This document shows positions 53,541 through 64,000 of a stretch of 64,000 bases of DNA, in pieces. The stretch is from Megamerina dolium (taxonomy: Eukaryota > Arthropoda > Insecta > Diptera > Megamerinidae), in NCBI GenBank assembly GCA_963854835.1, contig OY978529.1:47363821-47427820 (forward strand), given 5' to 3'. The position numbers and the translations under genes are program-made. A model generated the notes under the pieces. The model was not told the DNA's origin. It saw only the letters and a program-made list of their open reading frames with translations, and made no database searches. Positions within the stretch are counted from its first letter, which is position 1, and every line of letters begins with the position of its first letter.

Positions 53541-54089
53541 ACGGATTCATTTTAAACACATATGATTACTGATAAGAAATCTCACTATACATGCCGCTGA
53601 TTTCGTTTGAGTTTTATAAATACATTACAAAAAACAAAAACGTTAATGAACCGAATTTTATTTGCGATTGTGTATTATTCATAGAATATACTATGAGTGT
53701 ATGATTTGGAAGATTTGAAAAGCTTCTGAGATTTTCAATACTTTTGGAAAAGAATTAGTAAAGTATCGGCAGCGTTTTAATTTTTTTTTTCTATTGTACT
53801 TATAGTATAGGAATGGTTTAGCTCATAATACAAATACACAGGTAGTTCCAGGTTTTTCACTCAGAAATGTGAAAACGTTCTCCTATAAAATTCATAAATT
53901 TGACTTAAGCGGTTACTGCTTCTTGCCACTGAAATTATAAAGCGCTTTTTTTGGGAAGAACATTCACATTTGTTATTTAAACCATCATTTAAAAATAATC
54001 AATTTTTGAAATGTTAATAAAAAAAAAATAAGACAAAGGATCACTCGATAAAATAAACATAAATAAATAAATATGTGGCACTTAAAGCC
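53541..54089. other. Gene-free stretch
   Basis: 3' flank of the oxidoreductase gene; nothing else recognised. Confidence 0.4.
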
Positions 54090-54423
54090 CCAAATGGCTC
54101 ATTGGCCGAGCTTCTCTTCCATTACTGTTGTGCGTCTTAAATTTTGGACAATATTAGAAGGGACCTACTTATTTTAGCCGGTTCCGAACGGCAGAACACT
54201 TGTGACATCACTTTTTCTGAGCTTTGCACAGAGCACAGAGTTCTTTTAGAAGCTTTTTCATGGCAAGTTGTTACTGTCGGAAGAATTGCCAATTGCTTGC
54301 CGACAGGTGGGTACCGTTCGAAAGAAAAATCTTATCGATATTAAATTTGTTATGCATCAGCCGGGGATTGAACCACGACCTACAGATCAGAAGGCGAACA
54401 CACTAACCACTGAGCTACGGCTT
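54090..54423 (-). mobile_element. tRNA-derived SINE, near-complete copy (copy 5)
   Basis: On the minus strand it starts with a tRNA-like head: GCCGTAGCTCAGTGGTTAG, containing a good RNA polymerase III A box, and 35 bases on GTGGTTCAATCCCCGGC, containing the B box. A unique body follows (TTTCTTTCGAACGGTACCC, CTGTCGGCAAGCAATTGG, GTGATGTCACAAG, GTTCGGAACCGGC) and then a 3' part ending near GAAGAGAAGCTCGG. The same body occurs at five other places in the window. Total about 334 bp. The parental tRNA species was not determined. Confidence 0.85.
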
Positions 54424-55358
54424 GATTCTTATATCCAAATAAAATTTCGTAATATCCTTTGATTTACTCCCAAAACCAATACACGTTATTACTTGTGATT
54501 TAGAGGGTTAATTTTTTGTTTTATTTACTTATTATATTTATTGACATACTGCCAACTTTTAGATAATTAGAGTTTCTTCCGTAGACGAACGAGCTGAAAT
54601 GTAAGCAAATAACAATTATGTAATAATTACATGTAGCTTGTCTTGTTGTTATTTTACGTGATATATTTAAAAAATGTATTTCAACGAAATTTTAATTCTG
54701 TCGCGTTCAATTCGCTCCAGTTGCCCACTAATTGCTGGGCTACTGTATACAGTTGGTTTCATTGAATAGTCGTTAATATGTTTTATGCTTAAAATATTAT
54801 ATTTTGTGGCGCTTTCCAACACCAACAGTTCTCCAGTTGCCAAAAGCTGTTAAGAGTTGCCAAGAGATGGCGTTGTTAAGGATATCAAATTCTTTATGGC
54901 TGCCTAAAAGTATAATTATATTAATTTACGTATGAATTCTAATTGAAAAATTGAGAACTTTCAGTATTAATATTTTAAACAAAAACTTATGAGTAGCTTT
55001 AGCATTTTAATAATGTACGTACATATTAATATTAATCAAACAGCGGCAATGCTCAAACAGACAGGATTTCCTACCCTTATGACTACATGAATTTGCCTTA
55101 TTCAAACAATTTGACAGGACTTTACCTAACAGCATTTGCAGCTGATTGTTAACATAGAACGTATAAGGACATATTTAAGTAAATACACCTACATGTAGTT
55201 TACAATTATTAAAGAATTCAACGGGAGGAGGCAATTAGTTATGTGCAATAAAAATATTTTTTACATTTTCATAGAGAGCAGCAAAGAGCAGAATTTAGAA
55301 AATAATTTTATTTAAAAAGTTCGACTATAAAAACCGACATTTATTGAAAGCAATAAAA
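54424..55358. other. Gene-free stretch upstream of the FERM gene
   Basis: AT-rich; no gene recognised. The 3' part should include promoter and 5' untranslated sequence of the FERM gene. Confidence 0.4.
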
Positions 55359-58300
55359 ATGTTCAAGAATAAAAACGAAAGCAATATTGTGTATAAGTGT
55401 ACCGTGCGGCTACTCGAGGACTCCGATGTTCTCGAATGTGAATTTCAGGTTAGTTGTAAGAACTATTTTTAAACACACATTAATAATTGGCTATTTCGTA
55501 AATGTGAACTTTATGTGGGCCGGGGTGTGATTAATATGTTAATTAACTGCATTTTCATTAAAATAGTGTGAAAGCTGATTTGCGTACATACATATATACA
55601 TATATTATTGTAGATACATACTCGTATATATTGTAGATATTTCTTAACTATTGAATAGTGGACACCCATACCAAATCAGCGAAATTGTTTTGGTATTTTG
55701 ACTTTTTTTTATTATGCCTTAATTTGAGTACATTTCGTTTTGAGGGTTGATTACAAAAACGAAAAAAGCCTCAAACATGTGCAATAATTTTTCCCCTATT
55801 ATACTATTTCACTGAGTATCGTAGTTCAGAATGTGATAAACTACTAATTGTAATGGTTCAGTTGCTGATCTTTAACTGGCTTATTTTTATCACTCAAACA
55901 ACTGTTTGCTTTTCTATGTAACTATAGTTTATTGGCCGATTGTCTTCTTAAGAGTGCAATTGGGATCATGAGAGGAAAATATACATGGTATAAAAATATC
56001 GCAAAAAGCACTTCTATTTACTCTTTCCTTGAGATATTGATATGTTTTGTTTCATTGGTGTCACTCTTCTTTTTATTACTTAGGTACTCACATTCACTCA
56101 CGATTGTAGAATGCATCTCCTGTCGACGCTGTTCTTCTCTCGAAGTCATCAGTTTGAAAATCCAAGCTCTGTCAGGTTCTGTAGTATTTGGTCCTTTCAC
56201 CGGAGTTTGGATCCTTCTATGCGTCGTCGTCCACCATCGGAAACCGAATATATGCCGAATATATTATTGGCTGGAGCGCACAGAGGCGCTGGATTTTTAT
56301 GCACTTAACTACATATGTCCCTTTTGGAATAGAAATAGTACAGTTTATGGCTGTAGTCGCCATACGGTACTCAGCACAACACAAATAGTTTTGAAGAGTT
56401 TTTGTTATGACTTTCATTCAAAAACTCCAAACAACCTCTCATTCCATAAGGAAAGTGTCCAGGCTACCGTATCATATGTAAGCACCGGCATGATGAGCGA
56501 CTTGTCAACAGTAGCGCTTGCTTGCAAGCTTGATCCTGCCGGTTCCAAGATAAGCCAAGTGCTTTAGCACTTCGGAAGCGTATTTGTCAATAGTGATGTA
56601 TTGTCCAAGTCGCCGAAACTTTGTTTGTTGACGCTAGGTACTTCGTATCACTCAGACACTTTCATTGAAGAAAGTCCGTTATTCAGCAACTCGTACTATT
56701 TTCTCCATAACAAGATTTAAGATATCACCTCATAAAGAATCTCCTGATGTAAAGTCTCTTTCGATATTAAACGTTAGGGGAGGGAACTCTTTCCCAATTT
56801 ACTCAGGCAGGTAATCGCTTAGTGGCTTTATAATTGGAAAAATAGGCGAAAAACTTGTCTTGTATGATATATTAGGTATGAATCCTCACTGATAAGGCCC
56901 CTTTACCTGCTTTGTCCGACCGTATTCTGCTTAAGAACTGGTTAATGTGGAGAAGCAGCTTATCGTCGCCGGCCTTAAACAACTCGGCAGACAGGCCATT
57001 AATTTCAGCAGCTTTGTTGTTCTTCAGACTCATTATTACTGTTTTGACATCGACTTGGTTGGGTGGTGGAACATCAACACCATTATCCGTGATTGGGAAA
57101 CACAATCTCCTCCAATCAGGGAAATTTGTTCTTTACATAAATTCAGTATACTCTGGAAATCTGTAAGCAAAGAATCCAAGAGTTTAACTGCCATTCAAGC
57201 GCTGGATTTTCTCGAAGAATTTTCTAGTTTCCTCCTTTTCGTCACACACCTCTATTTCGACACACTCACATCATTCCCGTTCTCTCTTCTTATACCTGAA
57301 AACACTATACTTCGCAGTTTTCTTCTTTCTGTAATGCAGGGTTTTTCTCCAAGTGGTGTCTTTCTCTGTGGTGACATCGTGCCAGACCTTAGCATACCAG
57401 TCATTTGTCGGAAGCCGGTAGTAACCGATAATCTCCTCGGCAGCAATGGTCATAGTGTGAGATATATGTTATGTGTCCACTGTGCTCATATATGTATCAT
57501 GAAGTTGAGGAGTGTTCTGCATAAGCACATCTGATAGTCGAGTGGCAAAAGCATCTGCGTGGAACTTCGTTTGATGTTTGCGACACATAAACGTGTACGC
57601 ACTTTAGCCGTCGTTGTTGGCATCTCTGGCCGAGGAAGCTTTAGCCAAACACTTTAGCCGTCTCCCATTGAATGCCAGGAAGAGTTTGTCCGATGGTCGC
57701 CACGTAGAGGAACCCTATTAAAAATGGAGCACACAGAACAAACTACAAGATGTCCAGTGAATTGCATTGCGATGAGTTCGAAAGGATTGAGCTAGGCCCA
57801 TTGGGTTGAGGCAGTTAGATAATACCGGTTTGTCATATTTGTAATCAAAGTATTCAATTGTAACTGTGGTGACTGTTGTAATCACACCAGAGTAGAGTTG
57901 TTTGTGTAGCACCACAGGATAATATGTATGACTTTGCTATACTACTACTCTGCAATGGGCATCAATTTAGAGAGAATGATGTGATTTGTTTTTGTTGGCT
58001 GCAAAATAATAAAAGAGAATATGTTAAGGCTACAAGATGAACGTAGAAGACACAAGTCCGAACTCCATAGTACTACAAACTTTACCTTCTCTCGTTTCAA
58101 TTGAAAGATAGCGAGAGGAAGAAAGGAGAGAGAGAAAGATTATGTATTAATATTGTATTATGATAAATACTTCTTATAATATCAATATATACAGTTTAAA
58201 TCAGCTTTTTGTGAATAACTACAAGCAGATATGAACTTTTGATCACTCTGAATAAAAATGAAATAAATATGATCGGGAACATTATTTTTATTTTAGCCAT

Positions 58301-61300
58301 TTCACAAGGGCAGTTATTTGATAGATTATTTATGTGAACAGATGGATATAAAAGAGAAGGATTACTTCGGCTTACGATATGTGGATACATCTAAACAAAG
58401 AGTATGTATTAGAGAAATTATAGTACTTGTAACCAATGCCAAATATTTAAATCATTATTCATATTTACAATTAGCATTGGTTGGATTTAGCCAAGTCGAT
58501 CATAAAGCAATGCAAAGGTATGCTCATTCTATAATAACACTGACTAACATGGATTACTCAACACGAATAAACGCTGGTAACTATGAAAGAGGTTGGCTCT
58601 CTCTAATCAATCTGCCGAAGACAGTACTAGTCCCGGGAATCTAGATTTTATTTAATAGACGATTGAAGTTGTTAAAAGTGTGGGTTCTGCTGAATGTTAT
58701 GGTTCGATCGTTTCATTGTACAAGCATTTTTGCGGAAATTTCTACAAAAAAGAACTTTGCAAAAAACTGAAAAAATCTATATTTAAAAAAATATTTAAAA
58801 AAATGCTTACGTACGGGTAAAGGGCCAACCACAATGGCAAACAATGGCTTAGAATAATATTCTCCCGGAAAAATAGAGGGCATCAGCACACAAAAGAACC
58901 TCTCACATCTATTTGGAGATAAACTGCTTCTAAACTTCCCTGATTCATGTAACTTTTCAAGAAAATTGTCATTCGACGAAAATATTGTCTAAGTAATGGG
59001 CTCTAAACGACAAAACTTCCTCACTCCCTCTTCGAACCCCTAACACCACTCTTTTCGGTTAATTTTCCCAAAATTTTAAACTCAACTCAACTTCAATCAC
59101 CTATTAAATAAGACGGAAATTTGGTCAGGGAGACATCTTCTTTCAGAATCACCAACGTTTGTTCGTGCGGAGTAATATGTTTAAAAATTTGTTGGACTAT
59201 GTAATCAATACGAGTATATGGATATGTGTATGTATATTTTAAACCTATTTATTTTTAAATTTCAGATGTAGATCCCATATTATTCTCATTTCGTGTAAAA
59301 TTTTACCCAGCCGATCCATTTCGCTTAACTGGCAATGGTCGCCTTATGTTATATCAACAGTTAAAACGTGACTTGCGCCATGGCCGCCTTTATTGTTCAA
59401 TAGGAGAAGCAGCAGCCTTAGGAGCTTTAATCGTACAGGGTAAGAGAGCATGCCAAGTTGTTATCGATTTATCAAATGCATTTAAAATATGTATCTGAAT
59501 TCTATTTTGGTTTTGGTAGAAGAGCTTGGTGATTACGAGGAGGAAGTGCACGTTGGCGATTATGTTTCTTCAATGCATTTGGCATTGCGACAGACGGATG
59601 CACTGGAGAAAAAAATTATGGAGTTACATAGAAAGCGTGAGCCATTACAAGATCCTACAGTGGCAATGGACGAATTTATGGGCATCACTCGTGGTAAGTG
59701 GGTAGAGCACTCAGAGCGACTGAAACTGAAACTAAAATTGTAACTGAAAAACATTTTTTTTTTGTGTTGTGAAAATTCACTTTGAAGTTGAAATTAGTCG
59801 CTCATATTGAACAAAACTAAGTCCATTCTTTATTTTCCTACCACAACCATAACGCTGGCCCGTTGGGCATCACACGCTATTTAATGCGGGGCTATGTAAT
59901 TGTTCCTTTGTGATATCCATATGCGCTGACTCTACTTGCAAATACAAATATATTTATATAATCATACCATTGTATTTCTTTTTGAATAGGTCTTGAAACG
60001 TATGGCATAGACCCACATGCGGTTAAAGATCATCGAGGATCACTTCTATATATTGGCATCAATCATTCGGGTATTAGCACATTTGTACAAGGGAAACGGT
60101 CGCAACATTTCCGATGGAACGAAGTGCATAAGTTGAATTTTGAAGGTAAAATGTTCATTGTTCACTTAAGTTATACGGATGCAAGTCGAGAACCGGTAAG
60201 TTATATTCGAAGTGTTTAGCTTTCTGAGGAGTTTTTCTATATTAATTTTGCAATTCTGTATTTATTGGTAAATAGAAAAAGCATACAATTGGTTACAAGT
60301 GTGCAACCGGTCCTGCTTGTAGATACCTCTGGAGATGTGCCATTGAACAAATGTTATTCTTCACGTAGGTCTCTTTGTCATGACTGTTCTGTCGTGATTG
60401 TAACAATTGTTTCATGCTCTCTTTACAGACTTCCCAATAGCCAAAATGCATCTGTTGTTTCTGGAGGTGGATTTTTTTCATGGGGAACAAAATTCAAATA
60501 TACTGGACGCACTGAACGTGAAATTCTCACCGAGAGCATCAATGCGTTGCGCGAACAAAAGATGACCAATTCGACAGCAAGCAAACGAAAAGCCAGCAGC
60601 GTTCCGGCAACACCGTCCAGCCCGCAAGGCGATTTAGCACAAATCCGTAAACTATTACGAAACTCATATATTGCCACAAACGATTATAAATTTCCACATT
60701 ATTATTCAGGCTATAGCAGCTTGCCGCGTTCGACAATGTCTGAACCGTTGGGCAATTGTACAATGGTAACTACTGATAATTTAGGTAACATTATATACGG
60801 CAGCCATATTGAAGGCGGTGTGCAGGTACCGAGCCTAGAGCCGGTGTCGGAGGAGGCACGCTTGCGTGCATCAAATATTGAAAACATTAATAGTATTCAC
60901 GGTGCCATTGGCGATGCAAACGATTATTATTTTCGCGATTCGGTCGAACATCATTCCTCAACGGATAGTATGTTAACTAATACCTATGGGGAAGGCCCAA
61001 ATCGAATGCACCCCATCACCAATAGACAGCATTTACTCTACGTATCCAAGCAAAATAAGCACCTTCCCACGAATGCCGCCATCATCAATTCCAGTGCTTC
61101 CCCCATGGGTAGCTCTGTGACCGAATTCGAATCATCAGCAACGCCCCTCTACAATGCAGACAGCAACAATGCAGCAAGCCAAAACGCTGTTAACAGTGCC
61201 AAGAGCGTACGCAAATTTCATCTGCTACACGCATTCATACCATCCTTTATATTTGTCGTTGTTGCAATGGTGGCCTCGGCTATTTTGATACTCGAATCTG

Positions 61301-61413
61301 ATTCAGAGGTTTTTGAGCGTCTCCGCAATATACCTGAAATGATCAGTCTCCGCTATCAATACTACCAACCACTAAAAGAATACATTCAAAGCAAGTTGGG
61401 CCCACAATCATAA
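55359..61413 (+). CDS. CG5022: FERM-domain membrane protein, FRMD3/FRMD5 type
   Basis: Eight exons: 55359-55448, 58297-58401, 58475-58517, 59266-59439, 59520-59693, 59990-60195, 60276-60364, 60429-61413. All junctions are GT/AG and phase-matched; the sum is 1,866 nt, giving 621 residues. Residues 1 to about 290 are the FERM domain: KCTVRLLEDSD (F1), EKDYFGLRYVDTSKQR then HWLDLAKSIIKQCK from a 43-nt exon, FRVKFYPADP, LKRDLRHGRLYCSIGEA (F2), LETYGIDPHAVKD and RWNEVHKLNFEGK (F3). The FERM-adjacent segment FKYTGRTEREILTES follows, then a Ser/Asn-rich region and a transmembrane helix near the C-terminus (FIPSFIFVVVAMVASAILIL) as in FRMD5. Such proteins link the plasma membrane to cortical actin and regulate adhesion. 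The symbol is from memory of the Drosophila orthologue. Confidence 0.92.
56080..57560 (-). mobile_element. Old LINE copy in the FERM gene intron
   Basis: The same family as 32056-33588, antisense to the host gene. From high to low coordinates on the minus strand come the post-endonuclease region (57,460-57,130), the start of the reverse transcriptase (FPITDNGVDVPPP, MSLKNNKAAEINGLSAELFK at 57105-56872), and the C-terminal tail near 56,230-56,080. Much of the catalytic core is lost and the frames are broken. 57,560-57,720 may be further 5' sequence of the element. Confidence 0.75.
57721..58296. other. FERM gene first intron, right part
   Basis: A minus-strand open frame (57915-57718) has protein-like sequence of unknown origin. 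A GA-rich run is near 58,105-58,137. No gene recognised. Confidence 0.35.
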
Positions 61414-62239
61414 GAACACTCCATTATGCGTATATCACAATTCGTATTTGTTATTCGATGTCGATAGTTCGATATGCTTGTTTGTTTATATTGTCATGTC
61501 ATGTCATGTCATGTCATATGTATGTAGGTACATATAAATTTTCATGAATTCCATTTCAACAAAATATGTAATACAATGAAACACATACATATGTAATATT
61601 ATGATCCTCATTAGACCTAACAAAATATTTTATATTTAAATATCCTTTGCAATGAAACAAAACTAAATAAGCGATCGTTTGGTTGTAATACAAAACAAAC
61701 ATACATATTTTCAATTATTTTAAAATAAAAATATATTACTTTTATACTTAACAATGAAAATGTTGTAAATGGATCCAGCTAATATGTTTAAAAAGAAGAA
61801 GTGAATCCCGTTTTTTCTGAAAAACAGCTTGGAACACTCTGTAGAAAGTTGGAGCAAATTTTCTAAACAATGCAAAAAATGTTATTCCAGCAATATTATA
61901 AAGCTTATATAGGTAGATGTATAGTAGTCTAAGAGCAGTTTAAAATTGAACTTATTTTTTTACTTAGATTAGGCTGGGGCATCTAACGGTTTATTAAATC
62001 ATATAAAGGCAACAAATATAAATTAATATATTATGTACAAATAAAAAATCCCCCCTTTGTCCAGATAGAATAACAACACTTTGCCACAATTTGACGGTCA
62101 TTGTCTCGGCGGTAACAAAAGTCCTAATCCCTTTCTGCTCCCCTACGTCACCATTTTTTTTTTACAGTGGTTTAAAATTTGGTTTCTTCGGTCAAAATAG
62201 AAACATAGAATTTTAAAAATCACATATGTTTTATCATAT
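61414..62239. other. 3' flank of the FERM gene
   Basis: Probably its 3' untranslated region at first. Contains a (TGTCA)n run at about 61493-61516. Nothing else recognised. Confidence 0.4.
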
Positions 62240-62409
62240 GTAAAACTGCGCTGGATAGGTCATATCATGAGAATTGAAAAACAAGTTTCGGCTAGGAGAG
62301 TGTTACATTCTAACATCTACCCTCCGGTGAAAAGACGATTCTCGGCGATTGGAATTTGAAACTGCTGCCAGCTAGCAATAAAAGAAGACGGCTGTTGTAT
62401 TGACCTATG
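62240..62409 (+). pseudogene. LINE C-terminal fragment
   Basis: Reads KLRWIGHIMRIEKQVSARRV then LHSNIYPPVKRR, matching the RLRWLGHVERLEEHAPAKKV and LYSETAGGRRRRG part of the young LINE. It ends where SINE copy 6 begins. Confidence 0.65.
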
Positions 62410-62662
62410 TTGCCGTAGTTCAGTTGTCAGTCAGTTCGATCTGTAGGTCGTAGGTTCAAACCTCGGCTTAAGACACAACTATAATATGGAAAATATGTTT
62501 CTTTCGAACGATACCCGCCTGTTGGCAAGCGATTGGCAATTGTTTCGTCAGTAACAATTTGTCATGAGAATGCTTCTAAAAACGCTCTGTGACTAAACTC
62601 AGAAAAAATTGATGTCACAAAGGTTCTGTCGTTCGGAACCGGATAATATAAGTCGGTTAGTT
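62410..62662 (+). mobile_element. tRNA-derived SINE with head (copy 6)
   Basis: TGCCGTAGTTCAGTTGTCAG and GTCGTAGGTTCAAACCTCGG are the tRNA-like A and B box regions. The body follows through TTTCTTTCGAACGATACCC, CTGTTGGCAAGCGATTGG and GATGTCACAAAGGTTCTG to GGAACCGGATAAT. The 3' end is missing. Confidence 0.8.
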
Positions 62663-64000
62663 TCAGCTACAAATATTTTAGTAAAATGTTGGAACGATTT
62701 TCGAATTTGCATTAGCGTCGATTTCAGATGGTATCGGCTCGTCATTAATTGTTTTAAGAGCGACAACACACTTGGCGGGATCTTTTTCGATTAAGCATCA
62801 GTAAAGGTTGTAAGGTAGACCATAGGCTTTACCAAAATTGATGGTCGATGTAATATTCAACGAATCGAAAAATAAGTAAAACGAAAAATCATACTGAATA
62901 AAATATTTATATTTTCATATCAAATTATTATACCTTTTTTTCAGTTTGCACAAGAACAGCCTACTTCTTTTGTTTAATCATCCATTTTGCGTCGCGGTAT
63001 TTGTGTTTTGTCGCTTCGTCCCAATAAGGTGTTGTATGAAACTGTAGTCATCGAGAACGAGAATTGGTTTCCCTATCTTCGGCAGAAGCTCTTAGAATTA
63101 AGAGAGAGAGAGAGAGTGAGAGATTTGAGGATTTCCTACTTACCAAATTCTCGGTAATCTAAGCAAATAATTTACTTAGTCCGAGATTATCTGCAACCAT
63201 TATATGTTTGGGTATTAAATATGATAAAAACTAGGTAACATTTGGTTCCAGTCTCGTATACAATAAATAATATTATATTAGAGCCCTTATATTTTCGTCT
63301 TTTAAAGATTTTCCCTTACGGCTAATCGAAATTGATCCTTTAGTTAGTAATTTTAATGATTTTTTCATTATAAGCAGTGTTATTATTATTAAATAACTTC
63401 AAAGTTACGCAGTCGTACTCCAATATATGTAGTTATGTACATATATAACATTTTTGATTATTTCTTTTCTGCTTTGCTCTTTTGTTTTTTTATTTTTTTG
63501 CCATGGAAAGTGTAATAAGTTGCTGCTTCCGGCTTCATCGTAACTTTTGTAACAATTTGCACGTATGTATGTATGTACACAATATCAAATGCAGATAGTA
63601 TCGCTTTCAGTGAGTTTATGATTTCTTGTAAATAGGTAGGTACTTACTTACAAATCGTATATATAGGTACCTATGTACATACACTCATAGTGATATTGGT
63701 TTGCAGTTTCTTACATTTCTTTTATCTAGTTCTTCTTTTGTAAAATGCATTCTTTCGACTTTTTGTCGATTATATTGCGTGTATGTGTGTGTGTGTGTGT
63801 GTGTTTGTGTATTGGCGGATTCTTTCTCCGTGGACTACAATAACACCTCTTTCCAACGTTCTCCTCATATCAATATAAGTAAGTGCACTTGTATGTTGCA
63901 TACCGCAAATGCGATGTTAACATGATCATCATCATTATTATCATCATCCTCATCATCACAAGCGTTAGAGTTTTGCAGTGGGTTACTTGCTTGCTTTCAT
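62663..64000. other. Gene-free right edge
   Basis: No gene recognised. Contains a short GA run near 63097-63120, (GT)n at 63784-63804 and ATC/ATT triplet repeats near 63926-63956. Confidence 0.4.

Noticed and set aside
54360..54423. Apparent tRNA gene with A and B boxes
   Set aside because: It is the head of a SINE: no acceptor stem closes and the SINE body continues directly.

Overview
The window is nuclear DNA from a higher (cyclorrhaphan) fly, most probably a tephritid fruit fly. This is inferred from AT-rich sequence, introns of about 50-65 bp with GT/AG ends, dipteran-type proteins and dense dipteran mobile elements. No species can be read from it. The gene set (Bug22, a MetAP1D, an IR75/31a/64a-clade ionotropic receptor, lowfat, ClpP, Cand1, a CG5022-like FERM protein) resembles what I recall of the Drosophila melanogaster 2L region 31 neighbourhood. 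That microsynteny is from memory and unchecked.

Layout. 1-3,780 is mobile-element debris: a gag zinc-knuckle scrap, an internally deleted PIF/Harbinger element with intact ends and TTA target duplication, and a BEL/Pao integrase plus LTR remnant. 4,409-6,349 holds two convergent genes, Bug22/CFAP20 (+) and mitochondrial methionine aminopeptidase 1D (-). 6,660-7,812 holds a Ty3/gypsy pol scrap and a Tc1-like scrap. 8,221-11,201 is a seven-exon ionotropic receptor whose exons join in phase throughout but contain exactly one in-frame TGA. 11,202-25,048 is mostly gene-free DNA with (TA)n tracts, a jockey-like LINE 3' end, transposase scraps, SINE copies and a mariner-type MITE. 25,049-40,777 is lowfat (LIX1 family), with two alternative coding first exons about 11.6 kb apart; its large introns hold a young LINE insertion with a perfect 17-bp target duplication and an older LINE with a 5' inversion. 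43,073-43,924 is ClpP and, converging on it, 45,618-49,872 is the nine-exon Cand1. 52,441-53,540 is a dihydrodiol-dehydrogenase-like oxidoreductase. 55,359-61,413 is an eight-exon FERM-domain membrane protein including a 43-nt microexon. The right end is gene-free.

The genes do not form a pathway; they are unrelated housekeeping, signalling and sensory genes. What links much of the non-coding DNA is one APE-type LINE family (five fragments on both strands) and one tRNA-derived SINE family (six copies recognised). No CRISPR array, rRNA or free-standing tRNA gene was seen.

All exon boundaries were placed by eye from GT/AG sites, reading phase and remembered family proteins. No alignment or database search was run.
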